This document shows, in pieces, positions 27,206 through 36,159 of a stretch of DNA of 64,000 nucleotides. The number at the start of each line of letters is the position of its first letter. Position 1 is the first letter of the stretch. Position numbers and translations under genes: made by a program. The DNA is taken from the NCBI GenBank assembly GCA_045605025.1, contig JAZUPE010000113.1, forward strand, positions 3,907 through 67,906, written 5' to 3'. The notes below the pieces were generated by a model. That model was not told the DNA's origin and ran no database searches. It worked only from the letters and a program-made list of their open reading frames with translations. The stretch comes from SIG598 sp045605025. GTDB taxonomy: Bacteria; Bacillota; Clostridia; Oscillospirales; Acutalibacteraceae.

Positions 27206-29158
27206 ATGAAACGACGCATACTGATTCTCGCTGCTGTCTCTGTGACTGTGATACTGACACTGTGCGCCTGTGCTCCGGAGGGAGTGCCTTCCGCCCCGTC
27301 GCTCAGCCATCAGACGGGAAAATACGACGACAGCTTTACGCTGACGGTCACTGCAGACGGGAAAACCACCGTCCGCTACACGCTGGACGGCAGTGATCCC
27401 ACCGCAGAATCACCCGAGTTTCCCGAGGGCGGACTGCTCATTGAGGATCGCTCGGACGAACCCAACGTGCTGGCGGCTGTCCCTGCCGCGCAGTTCACCG
27501 TGGAGTCCGTCCACACACCGCCCACCGTCACCAAGGGCACTGTTATCCGCGCCGCTGCCTTCAACCGCAAGGGGGAAAGCAGCGAGGTTGTCACTGCTAC
27601 CTATCTTGTGGGGCTGGATTACAAGGACGTCAAGGTTATCTCCCTTGTAATGGACAGTGCCGATCTTTTTGATTACGAAAAGGGTATCTACATCTTCGGC
27701 AAGGCTCACGACGACTGGATGGCAAACGATCTCTATGCCAAATACGCCGAGGTGTGGGAGGTGGAAGGCAACTTCTCTCAGACCGGCCGTGATTGGGAGC
27801 GTGACGTGCTGGTGCAGGTCATCGACGAGGAAGGCAGGCTGGGTATCGAACAGGACATGGGCATCCGCATCATGGGTACCGCCTCCCGCCGCCATTATCA
27901 GAAAAGCTTCCGCCTTGTCGCCCGTGAGGAATACGGCAGCAAGCATTTCGACTACGAGCTTATCGACGGGCTGACCGCCGACGGTTCCGGCGAGCCCCTG
28001 ACCAGATACAAGAGCTTTGTACTGCGCAACGCCGGCAACGACAACGGCTATTCCCACATCCGCGACCAGTTCATCCAGAGCCGCGTGGAGGGTCGCGATT
28101 TTGCCACTCAGGGCACCGAGCCTGCCATTGTGTTCATCAACGGCGAATACTGGGGACTGTATACCATCACCGAGGATTATTCCGATAACTATATTTGGTA
28201 TAACTACGGTGTGGACAACGAAAACGTCATTCTCATCAAGAAAGGCGAACTGGAGGAAGGCTCTGACGAGGATTTTGCCATCTATGAAAAAATGATGGAG
28301 GAGATCCGTCAGAGAGAATTCGCGTCTGATGAAGATTACCAGTGGCTGTGCGGTCTGATGGATATGGAAAGCTTCATAGACCACGCCGCGGTGCACATCT
28401 ATATCAACAACGAGGACGGACTGTTCCAGAGCAACAACTGGCGCATCTGGCGCGCCCGTGCCACCGACCCTGCCAATGAATACGCCGACGGAAAATGGCG
28501 CTTCATGCTCTACGACACCGAATATTCCACCGGCCTTTATCAGGACGGAGGCGGATACGACTTCAACACCCTGGAAAAGGCACTGAGCGGCGGCTCCGAC
28601 TGGAGCGTGCTGCTGGGTAAGCTGCTTCAGAACGAAACCTTTCGTCAGGCGTTTGTCACCACCATGATGGACCTGCGCAACGTGAACTACGAGCGCCTGA
28701 GCGCAGGCGATGCAGTGTTTATGCTGGGCAGAGAATACCGCCCCTATGCTCCCGAGCAGTACGCCCGCAACGGTCCCGACTGGGTCATCATGTGGAGCGA
28801 TCTGGATACCCGTTTCGACACCGAGTGCGGCTTCGTCAGGGATTTCATCGGCAAGCGCTACTGGTATGTGCCGAAAATGCTGGGCGAAACGCTGGGACTG
28901 GGTGAAACTTATGACATCAATGTGGACACCTCGGACAAGTCGGGCGGAACGGTGAAAGTCAACACTGCCGAGCTGGATTTTGAGAACGGCTGGTATAACA
29001 TGACATACTTTGCCGATTATCCCGTGATGCTCACCGCGCAGGCGGCAGAGGGATATGTGTTCACCGGCTGGAGCGGAGATGTTTCCGGAGACGATTCTCA
29101 GATAACACTTGAACTGACCGGCGACATGAGGATTACCGCCAATTTTGAAAAACAATAA
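27206..29158 (+). CDS. CotH-like lipoprotein with chitobiase C-terminal-like and InlB-type domains
   Basis: The 650-aa protein has a lipoprotein signal (LILAAVSVTVILTLCAC). A chitobiase/hexosaminidase C-terminal-like domain follows (residues about 35-135; TVRYTLDGSDPT). Next is a CotH kinase-like domain (about 140-520; VLRNAGNDNGYSHIRDQ, INGEYWGLYTITEDYSDNY, WRFMLYDTEYSTGLY), and then a C-terminal divergent InlB repeat (about 575-650; AAEGYVFTGWSGDVSGDD). In Bacillus CotH phosphorylates spore-coat proteins, but surface-anchored homologues with carbohydrate-type domains may act elsewhere. GGAGG precedes the ATG. Starts 33 bp after the MATE stop. Confidence 0.87.
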   Translation: MKRRILILAAVSVTVILTLCACAPEGVPSAPSLSHQTGKYDDSFTLTVTADGKTTVRYTLDGSDPTAESPEFPEGGLLIEDRSDEPNVLAAVPAAQFTVESVHTPPTVTKGTVIRAAAFNRKGESSEVVTATYLVGLDYKDVKVISLVMDSADLFDYEKGIYIFGKAHDDWMANDLYAKYAEVWEVEGNFSQTGRDWERDVLVQVIDEEGRLGIEQDMGIRIMGTASRRHYQKSFRLVAREEYGSKHFDYELIDGLTADGSGEPLTRYKSFVLRNAGNDNGYSHIRDQFIQSRVEGRDFATQGTEPAIVFINGEYWGLYTITEDYSDNYIWYNYGVDNENVILIKKGELEEGSDEDFAIYEKMMEEIRQREFASDEDYQWLCGLMDMESFIDHAAVHIYINNEDGLFQSNNWRIWRARATDPANEYADGKWRFMLYDTEYSTGLYQDGGGYDFNTLEKALSGGSDWSVLLGKLLQNETFRQAFVTTMMDLRNVNYERLSAGDAVFMLGREYRPYAPEQYARNGPDWVIMWSDLDTRFDTECGFVRDFIGKRYWYVPKMLGETLGLGETYDINVDTSDKSGGTVKVNTAELDFENGWYNMTYFADYPVMLTAQAAEGYVFTGWSGDVSGDDSQITLELTGDMRITANFEKQ

Positions 29159-29169
29159 CGCGTCTGCAG

Positions 29170-29206
29170 AACAGCCTGTCCGGATGTCCGGACGGGCTGT
29201 TTTTTG
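29170..29206 (+). terminator. Terminator after the CotH-like gene
   Basis: AACAGCC...GGCTGTT stem with an inner GTCCGGA/TCCGGAC stem, followed by TTTTTTG. Confidence 0.87.
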
Positions 29207-29401
29207 TAAAATTTTGCTGAATAAGAAAGGGTTACACAACTTCTTGTGGCAGTGCGGAAGCGTCGTGCCAAAATCTGGAAATCAACGAAAAAACGACTGA
29301 TGATCCACACAGGAAAAACATTGCAGCAGACAGGCAAACACGATTATTAATCAAAGCTAAAAAATCGACGGAAATCGAGCGGAAATTACAGGCAAAACCG
29401 G

Positions 29402-29430
29402 TTGACAAACGATGTGCGCAGGAATAAAAT
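29402..29430 (+). promoter_or_regulatory. Predicted promoter of the surface-protein locus
   Basis: TTGACA, 17 bp, TAAAAT. Transcription would begin near 29437, giving a 5' leader of about 140 nt with two short stems (CACAC...GTGTG near 29520-29537 and CCGGCA/TGCCGG near 29544-29557). I recognised no riboswitch class. The rest of 29,207-29,401 shows nothing else. Confidence 0.65.
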
Positions 29431-29579
29431 ATAATAAGATTATTAGCTTAAGATAGCCTAAGTGTGCCCTGAAGAAGTGTTGAAGGGGTACAGGACTCTT
29501 TAATATCCGGGAACGGTCACACACTCACATGTGTGCGCATTACCCGGCAGATGCCGGTTGATGAATGGAGATGTCGTTA

Positions 29580-32500
29580 ATGAAATTCAATAAAGTGAGA
29601 AATTTCTGCGGGCGTGGTTCTGAGTGGCTGGGCAGAGCGGGCAGGAGCGGTCTTGCCATGCTGCTGGTGCTTGTCATGATTGCCGCATCGCTTCCTGTGA
29701 GCGGTGTTTACAGTGCGTACGCCGAGGGTGCGTCTCCGGCAGTGTCCGGAAGTGACACTGTGGACAAGCTTTCGTCCGAAGAAGTGACCGTCTCCGTTTC
29801 TGCCGGAGATGCTGCTTCTGACGGAAACGCAAACATTCCCGCGGAGGATCACATCTGCGTTATCCGGAGCTTTGCCGGTCATGTTCCCGGCGAACCCGTT
29901 GATCACATAGTTCTGCAGAAGGCAGTTCCTCTTAACCGAATCAGAGATATGCTGCCAAAGGAGATTCAGGCGGTCATCGACTGCGAGGATTGCCCCGCCG
30001 AGATCAAGGCGGCATGGAAAAACGTGGGATCCGACCGGCTTGAACTGGTGCTTGATGAGGAAAAGTACAGCTATGAGCCTCTGGATGATCCAGAGACTGA
30101 GGATATTGACGAAAGCACTGAATCCCCTTGGTGCGACCTTCCTTTTATCGCGGTTACTGTTGAAGGCAGCAACGCTGATGAGGGTGGAGACGCTGAGATC
30201 TCATCTTCCGATGTGACCTCCGGCAGCGATGCCACGTCGGATGCCGATGTCACTCCCGAAAACGGCGTGGTATCCGGCGCGGATGTTGTCACAGGCTCCG
30301 ATGTGACCTCCGGCAGCGATATCGTATCCGGCGGCGATGCGGGTGAAAACACACCTGCAGACGACAAGAGTCACCACAATCCCGTCGTTTCCGGTTCCGA
30401 CACTCAGATTCTTCCGCTGTGTACGTGCGAAAGCCACTGCTACGCAAACACCGCGGCAGGCCTCTATCTTGTAAACATCAAGTGCCCCGTCTGCTCCGCC
30501 GACCCTTCCGCCTGTCTGGTGGATCCGGAACGTGCCGACCGTGTGCTTGAGGTTACCGCTTCCGACGGCCGCGTGGTGACCGTCAGCGGCGCGCTTCCTG
30601 AAAGCGCGGCTCTTTCGGTGGAACCCATTGAGGAGGAAGCCGCAGCCGAACTCCTTGCCGGCGTGACCGGTGATGTGTCCGGTAGCGATGCGGCTCCAGA
30701 AACCACCGTCTGCTTTGCCTATGACATCAAGGTCATCTATGAGGGCAGAGAGTTCCAGCCTTCCGATTTCGGCGAGACGGTCACCGTCAGCATCCATGAC
30801 ATTGAGACCGCTCCCTCCGATGTGCTTACTGTCTATCACTTCCATGAGGATGAGGTAGAGTGTCTGGACAGCGAGCGCAACGACGGAAACATCGTCTCCT
30901 TTGAGACCGATGGATTCTCCTACTACGTTGGTACCGCAGAAAAGACCGGCGCTCCTTCCACGGTGTATGTATACCGTTACAGAGTCGAAGAGGGCAACAC
31001 CGCAGCCGGCCGCACTGCCGACAAGATGTACTTCTACTGCGATGAAAACGGCTGGCTCAAGCATACCAACGAGCTGCTCAACAGCAACAAGCAGCGCTTC
31101 AGCACCATCGGCGCAATTCTCACCTATTTCCCCGACGCGGACATTACCTTTGTCCTGCAGGGAACATACATCGTCAACGGTTCTGAGACCATTGACGGTA
31201 CAGGCAGAAATATCACCATTATCCGTCACGCCACCCATTCCGGCGGCGATGAAAACGGTTTCGACGTCGGCTATGCCGGAAAGAGCCTGACTCTGAAAAA
31301 CGTCACTCTGGACGGCAATAACCGTTCGGTAGGTGCAGACCAGGCAATGGTCAAGGCGTACAACAGCGGCGCGGTCGTCAACATTGAGGAAGGCACAGTC
31401 ATTAAGAACTGCAACTCCCACGGTGTGCTCATCATGACCAACAGTACGGTCAACATGAAGGGCGGTACCATCACCAACTGCTACGCAAAGATCGGCGACA
31501 CGAAGGGTGCCGTGACCCGCAAGGGCGGCGGCGTCTATGTCGACGAAACCAGTACATTCAACATGTCCGGCGGAACCATCTCCAACTGTTCCGCCAAGGA
31601 CGCAGGCGGCGGCGTGTACATCGCTGCCGGTGCGGCCGAAAGCACGAACGCCGGCAAAATGACCATGACCGGCGGCACCATCACCGGCTGCAGCGTCGAA
31701 GTTGCCAATGCCGGCTACGGCTCTGCAAGCTTCTACGGCGCGGGCGGCGGAATCTATATTGAAGGTGCCACAAACACAGCTGAAAAAGGCATCGGCAGAG
31801 TTGCTCCCTTTGCCACTCTGACCATGTCCGGCGGTACCATCTCCGGCAACACAGCCGAAAACGGTGCAGGTATCGCCAACAGTGGTATTCTTACACTGAG
31901 CGGCGGCACCATCTCCGGCAACACTGCGGTCGATTCCGGCGGCGGAATCTGCAACACCCAGACCATGACCATGACCGGTGGATCCATACTCAACAACACC
32001 GCGCAAAATCATTCCGGCGGCGGCATGATCCTGTACGGCTACGCCGAACAGTCGGTAATGGCCTCCACAGTTATTTCCGGCGGCACCATCTCCGGCAACA
32101 GCGCTCCGGGTGTAGGCGGTCTTGAAGGCGGCGACGGTATCATGGTTTACAACTATACCACCTATAAAACCGACGGTACAGTTTCCAACAACTTCAGACA
32201 CCACCTGATGATGACCGGCAAGCCCACTATTTCCGATGTTGTCAGCCTGGGCATTACTTCCGACAGCGGTGAAAGAGATATCTCGCTCATCAAGTCGGAC
32301 AACTTTGATCCCGGATGCGTCATCAAGCTTGCTCTGTGGATTCCTGATTCCGGTCTCAGCAACAAGAATACAAATCCCCTCAACTTCCCCATCTCCACGG
32401 TGTACAATCAGTCGGGCAACCACTCCTCGGGTGAGTATACCATCAGCGACAAGACAAAGCTGGAACGTGTTCTCAGTAAGTTTACCCTGGTCAATCCCCA

Positions 32501-34307
32501 GTGGTATCTTAAGCTGGGCGGCAATAGTGCCGGTGCCACTCTGACTGAAAACGGCAACACTTCTTACAACTACCACATCGTTGTGGCATCGAGTGCGGCC
32601 TCCTTCGTCTACTTTGACAGGAATGCAGCTTCGGGCGGCGACGGCACCACTCCGGCAAAGGCTATCAATAATATGTCGCTGGCTTATGACAAGCTCAAGG
32701 CCAACGGCGGTACCATATATATGGTAAGCGACTACGTTCCCTCCGGTATTGTGAATATCGGCGTCAGGAGCTACGCCGGTGAAGGTGCCAGCGTCACCAC
32801 CGGCGGCGATGTGCAGTTCAAGAGATACGTCAAGCCCTCCGGCAGCGGCTACACCGACTGGAAGGCAACCAACTCCGGTTCGATCTTCACAGTGAACAGC
32901 GGAAACACACTTTCTCTTGCCGGTGTGACCGTGGACGGTCACAACAGCGCGGTCAAGCACCAGAGCGCACAGTTCAATGCCGATGCTCTGACAACCGCAA
33001 ACTCTGCAATGATTTCGGTCGCCAGCGGCGGTAACTTCACCGCCACCGGCTATACCCGTCTGATCGACGCGCCCTCCAGTACGAAGGGCGGTGCCATCTA
33101 CGCGGCTGACGGTGCCGTGGTCAACATCAATGATAAAGTTGTGTTCTCCGGAAACAGCGGCACCGCTGCCGGAACCTCCGGCGTGGGCGAATGCGTCTAC
33201 GTGGGCGGCAACGCCGCTGTGGTCACTCTTTCCGGCGGACTGCACACCAACGAAGGAGATTTCCATCTGGCAACAGCTGAATCGGAGATCTACGTCAAGG
33301 ACAGCAGCCTTACCACTGAGGACGGTGTCCTCGACATCACCCTCGGCGAGGCTTCCCACTGCTATTCCGGCCGTGTGGTTGCGGTGTACAACAGCGACAC
33401 TCCCGATCTGGCGGAACTGCTGGTCAGCAACCATGAGATCGACAGCTTCAACATCAAGGCTGACGGCAGCAATGTCATTCTGCCCGGCTACACTGCCACC
33501 CTCACCGCGGCACCTGAGGATGTAACTCTCAGCGGCAGCGAGAGCGGAACATTCGACGTTGCTCTTGCGGATGTCTTTGAGATATTCGGCAAGGACGGTC
33601 TGGACGTAAGCCTTTCTGCTGATGCAGGAACAGTCACAATCGTTGACAGCGCCGAGGTTGACAGCAACCGGCAGGTATGGGGCACCGAAGATGCCCGCAC
33701 AAAGTTCGGTCTGTCCGCGCAGATCAACGGAGGCACAGCGGATGCCGCCACAGGCAGCAGCGTAGCAGTCGGCAGCGCAGACACCCTGACTGTTGCCATC
33801 CACAACGCCAACGCCATCGTTGAAACCAAGGAAGGTTACGACACCATCACGCTGGACATCAACGTGGGTGGATACGTAAGAACCTACACCGTTACCCTCA
33901 ACATTAAGGGCGGCGCCATGTCGGTCACTGTGCCGCTCAAGATCATCGGCGTTGCCGACACCAACGGAACCATCTATATGCCCACTCCCGAAGCATATCA
34001 GATTACCAATAACAGCTCCTTCCCGGTGGAAGTAACCGACATCGAGTGGCGCTGGGAGTCCGGAGCGAGCGATATGTTTGCCAACGTGAACCTGATGAGC
34101 TCGCAGGTTAAACTGGACGGCAGTGCAGACCTGCACAGCTTTGCGGGCAATGCCGTAGCCGAAAACATCACCGACGGCAGAATCGGCGCACTTGCCGCTC
34201 TTGGCCTCGACTGGGATATGTTCATGGGCACCGGAAACTACATCCGGAGCGCCACAACCCGTCACGTTGCGACCATCACCTACACCATTGACGCGGTCAA
34301 GGATTGA
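29580..34307 (+). CDS. Giant secreted beta-helix surface protein with WxL-like C-terminal domain
   Basis: The 1575-aa protein has a long signal peptide (about 1-45, ending VYSAYA). Then come an N-terminal domain, an Asp/Ser linker with repeated SGSD units (about 190-270), and a four- to five-cysteine module (CTCESHC...CPVC, near 285) seen in clostridial surface proteins. A ZU5-like stretch follows, then a right-handed beta-helix (about 510-880) built on repeated GGTISGN/NMSGGTI turns as in Pmp-type adhesins. A second helix-like section lies near 1040-1290. The last 130 residues (SVTVPLKIIGVAD... YQITNNSS ... ITYT) match the small protein at 35461. GGAG lies nine bases before this ATG; the ATG at 29565 has no ribosome site. 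It is probably an adhesin held at the surface by its C-terminal domain. Confidence 0.85.
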   Translation: MKFNKVRNFCGRGSEWLGRAGRSGLAMLLVLVMIAASLPVSGVYSAYAEGASPAVSGSDTVDKLSSEEVTVSVSAGDAASDGNANIPAEDHICVIRSFAGHVPGEPVDHIVLQKAVPLNRIRDMLPKEIQAVIDCEDCPAEIKAAWKNVGSDRLELVLDEEKYSYEPLDDPETEDIDESTESPWCDLPFIAVTVEGSNADEGGDAEISSSDVTSGSDATSDADVTPENGVVSGADVVTGSDVTSGSDIVSGGDAGENTPADDKSHHNPVVSGSDTQILPLCTCESHCYANTAAGLYLVNIKCPVCSADPSACLVDPERADRVLEVTASDGRVVTVSGALPESAALSVEPIEEEAAAELLAGVTGDVSGSDAAPETTVCFAYDIKVIYEGREFQPSDFGETVTVSIHDIETAPSDVLTVYHFHEDEVECLDSERNDGNIVSFETDGFSYYVGTAEKTGAPSTVYVYRYRVEEGNTAAGRTADKMYFYCDENGWLKHTNELLNSNKQRFSTIGAILTYFPDADITFVLQGTYIVNGSETIDGTGRNITIIRHATHSGGDENGFDVGYAGKSLTLKNVTLDGNNRSVGADQAMVKAYNSGAVVNIEEGTVIKNCNSHGVLIMTNSTVNMKGGTITNCYAKIGDTKGAVTRKGGGVYVDETSTFNMSGGTISNCSAKDAGGGVYIAAGAAESTNAGKMTMTGGTITGCSVEVANAGYGSASFYGAGGGIYIEGATNTAEKGIGRVAPFATLTMSGGTISGNTAENGAGIANSGILTLSGGTISGNTAVDSGGGICNTQTMTMTGGSILNNTAQNHSGGGMILYGYAEQSVMASTVISGGTISGNSAPGVGGLEGGDGIMVYNYTTYKTDGTVSNNFRHHLMMTGKPTISDVVSLGITSDSGERDISLIKSDNFDPGCVIKLALWIPDSGLSNKNTNPLNFPISTVYNQSGNHSSGEYTISDKTKLERVLSKFTLVNPQWYLKLGGNSAGATLTENGNTSYNYHIVVASSAASFVYFDRNAASGGDGTTPAKAINNMSLAYDKLKANGGTIYMVSDYVPSGIVNIGVRSYAGEGASVTTGGDVQFKRYVKPSGSGYTDWKATNSGSIFTVNSGNTLSLAGVTVDGHNSAVKHQSAQFNADALTTANSAMISVASGGNFTATGYTRLIDAPSSTKGGAIYAADGAVVNINDKVVFSGNSGTAAGTSGVGECVYVGGNAAVVTLSGGLHTNEGDFHLATAESEIYVKDSSLTTEDGVLDITLGEASHCYSGRVVAVYNSDTPDLAELLVSNHEIDSFNIKADGSNVILPGYTATLTAAPEDVTLSGSESGTFDVALADVFEIFGKDGLDVSLSADAGTVTIVDSAEVDSNRQVWGTEDARTKFGLSAQINGGTADAATGSSVAVGSADTLTVAIHNANAIVETKEGYDTITLDINVGGYVRTYTVTLNIKGGAMSVTVPLKIIGVADTNGTIYMPTPEAYQITNNSSFPVEVTDIEWRWESGASDMFANVNLMSSQVKLDGSADLHSFAGNAVAENITDGRIGALAALGLDWDMFMGTGNYIRSATTRHVATITYTIDAVKD

Positions 34308-34324
34308 TTCAAGGAGGACAAGCG

Positions 34325-35341
34325 ATGAGTGCCAGAAAAAAAGGACCATCTTCCGGAAACGGACAGCCCGGTCCGGAAAGAAAAAGGCTCGATCTGTTCT
34401 CTATTGATTCTCTGCTTGATGACATCGAAAATGAGGAACAAAGAGTCTTGGATGAATTTCCTGACATAGCGGATTCTCTTGGCAATGATTTCGATGATTC
34501 GGGCGATCTGGATGATCTCGACGATCTGGATGATCTCGACGATCTGGATGATCCGGGCGATCTGGATGATCCGGGCGATCTGGATGATCCGGGCGATCTG
34601 GATGATCGGGGCGATCCAGATAAGCCGGACGAGCCGAAGAAACCGGATGATGCTTCGGATGATCTGGATGACGATTTTGAAATTGAAGATGATTTCGATA
34701 ATGTCGATCTGGGTGAGGATCCGACTGCCGATGCCGAGGTTTCCGACGGTAACTTCTGGGATGAACCTGAAAATAGCTCGACCGGTTCCAGCGGATTTGC
34801 AGAATCGCTGCGAAAGATACTTGGCGGAGAAAAGGACGGCAAAAACAACACCGCTCCGCTGGTAATTATCGGACTGCTGGTAATCATCATAATTCTACTG
34901 ATGATGCAGAACTGTGACTGCGGCAAAAACAAAACGCAGGACGACTGGTTTGACACCAGCGCCATTGAGGGAACTCTGCCCGGAAAATCACCGGAAGAGA
35001 TTCAGGCGATGCTTAACCAGATTGTCGAGGAGGGAATGTTCAACGTCTCCATTGCCCCTGTCATTCTGTTTGAAAATCCGCAGGCGCAGGGACAGGCCCG
35101 TATCGAGAACATTCCCGCAAACCACTACCACATGAGCGTAAAGATAACGCTCGATGACACATCGGAAACGATATACGAATCCAAGGGCATACGTCCCGGT
35201 CAGTATATCGAATATATCACACTCCAGAAAGAACTCCAGACCGGTGAATATGCCGCCACGGCACTGTTCTCCGCCTATGACGCCGAAACACTCAGCGAAC
35301 AGGGCAGAGTAGCCGTGAAGGTAAAAATCATCGTGGAGTGA
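34325..35341 (+). CDS. Single-span membrane protein with Asp-rich cytoplasmic repeats and Ig-like outer domain (anchor 1)
   Basis: The 338-aa protein has a basic N-terminus, then a strongly acidic region with repeated DLDD/DPGDLDD units (about 52-120). One membrane helix follows (about 176-196, APLVIIGLLVIIIILLMMQ), then an outer domain of about 120 residues. The N-in orientation is inferred from the basic start and puts the acidic repeats in the cytoplasm. The outer domain (PEEIQAMLNQIVEEGMFNVS ... IENIPANHY ... VKVKIIVE) is shared with the protein at 36160. It starts 17 bp after the giant protein with AAGGAGG. I infer it binds or stabilises that protein. Confidence 0.8.
   Translation: MSARKKGPSSGNGQPGPERKRLDLFSIDSLLDDIENEEQRVLDEFPDIADSLGNDFDDSGDLDDLDDLDDLDDLDDPGDLDDPGDLDDPGDLDDRGDPDKPDEPKKPDDASDDLDDDFEIEDDFDNVDLGEDPTADAEVSDGNFWDEPENSSTGSSGFAESLRKILGGEKDGKNNTAPLVIIGLLVIIIILLMMQNCDCGKNKTQDDWFDTSAIEGTLPGKSPEEIQAMLNQIVEEGMFNVSIAPVILFENPQAQGQARIENIPANHYHMSVKITLDDTSETIYESKGIRPGQYIEYITLQKELQTGEYAATALFSAYDAETLSEQGRVAVKVKIIVE
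34505..34630 (+). repeat. 18-bp tandem repeat encoding D-L-D-D units
   Basis: Seven consecutive 18-bp units (GATCTGGATGATCTCGAC, changing to a GATCCGGGC ending in later units), the first six nearly identical and the seventh degenerate. They are in frame, so copy-number changes would alter the acidic tract length without shifting the frame. Confidence 0.93.
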
Positions 35342-35342
35342 T

Positions 35343-35379
35343 TAAGCGCACAAACCAGTGAAAAGGAGGCGCTTAAGAA
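35343..35379 (+). promoter_or_regulatory. Intercistronic inverted repeat enclosing a Shine-Dalgarno-like site
   Basis: TTAAGCGC and GCGCTTAA pair around a 19-base loop that contains AAAAGGAGG. A second hairpin, CCCCGTC/GACGGGG at 35399-35414, follows before the real ribosome site of the 35461 gene. These could be RNA-processing or stability elements that set the level of the small secreted protein. Confidence 0.45.
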
Positions 35380-35460
35380 ATAATATATGACGTCCGCACC
35401 CCGTCAGGACGGGGAAATCTACCATGTAACCCAAAAAATCAACATAAAGGAGAAACAATC

Positions 35461-36054
35461 ATGAAAAAAGCATTCGCACTTGTTCTGGCTCTCGTTATGT
35501 GCCTGTCCGTAGGCATGATGGCTTTCGCCGAGTACACCGAGGATAATGCTGTTGTCGTCAGCAGCACCACCATTACCTCTGCCGGCGATGCCGACACCAA
35601 TGTTGACATTCTCGTCAACTCCACCAACATCAGCGTTACCGTTCCCCTGCGCTTTGCTGTTGTCGCCGACGTCGCCGGCGGCGCGTGCATGGTTCCCAAA
35701 AACGGCACCTATTACATCCAGAACAATTCCGCTATCGATGTAGACATCACCGGTGCTGATGTAATCAACGGCAGCAACAACAGGGGCGAGTGGGTACTGG
35801 TTGAAGCCGCTGATACCGATGCTATTCCTGCCTCCGGCAAGAACGAGATGGACATGACCCTCACTCCCGCAGAAGGTACCGCCTGGAACCTGGCCCTCGG
35901 CTACACCACTCCCGACTGGACTGTTGAAGCCGCCACCGCTTCCAAGCTTGGCGTTCTGGACATTTCCATTTCTGCCAATGCCTCCATGCTGTCTGACACT
36001 GATGACATGGAAAACGCTTTCCTCATCACCTACACCTTCGCTGCTGCTGAATAA
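35461..36054 (+). CDS. Small secreted WxL-like protein
   Basis: The 197-aa protein has a classic signal peptide (KKAFALVLALVMCLSVGMMAFAE). Then comes a single domain with TNVDILVNST, SVTVPLRFAVVAD, YYIQNNSAIDVDIT, two W-x-L triplets (WVL near residue 117, WNL near 141) and a closing ITYTF. The domain aligns along its length with the end of the giant protein at 29580. The W-x-L triplets suggest kinship with the WxL surface domain of other Firmicutes, but the usual distal YxxxTWxLxxxP motif is not visible. It has its own ribosome site (AAAGGAG). Probably an abundant surface subunit. Confidence 0.82.
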   Translation: MKKAFALVLALVMCLSVGMMAFAEYTEDNAVVVSSTTITSAGDADTNVDILVNSTNISVTVPLRFAVVADVAGGACMVPKNGTYYIQNNSAIDVDITGADVINGSNNRGEWVLVEAADTDAIPASGKNEMDMTLTPAEGTAWNLALGYTTPDWTVEAATASKLGVLDISISANASMLSDTDDMENAFLITYTFAAAE

Positions 36055-36096
36055 TAAATAACAGCAGATTTGCAATAACCTGATAAAGCAGATTTC

Positions 36097-36130
36097 CGGC
36101 AGCCCGCGCGCAGGCGCGTGCGGGCTGCCG
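36097..36130 (+). terminator. GC-rich intercistronic hairpin without a U-run
   Basis: CGGCAGCCCGC pairs with GCGGGCTGCCG around a short loop. It is not followed by a T-run, so it is more likely a partial terminator or a 3' stability block that lets more of the small secreted protein be made than the downstream anchor. Confidence 0.5.
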
Positions 36131-36159
36131 CACAAATTTCCTTTTGTGGAGAGGATTCA

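Noticed and set aside
29437..29579. c-di-GMP riboswitch in the leader of the surface locus
   Set aside because: Surface genes are frequent targets, but I could not match the conserved core of class I or II.
30201..34349. A 1382-codon open frame on the minus strand, antisense to the giant surface protein
   Set aside because: It is the complement of a GC-biased repetitive gene on the plus strand; the plus frame has a signal peptide, ribosome site and recognisable domains, the antisense frame has none.
34505..34630. Possible CRISPR array
   Set aside because: Units are 18 bp, continuous without spacers and lie in frame inside a coding gene.
35387..35464. A 25-codon frame ending in an ATGA overlap with the small secreted protein
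   Set aside because: The nearest AGGAGG is 17 bases away and the peptide covers the hairpin and the real ribosome site of the next gene; more likely untranslated leader.
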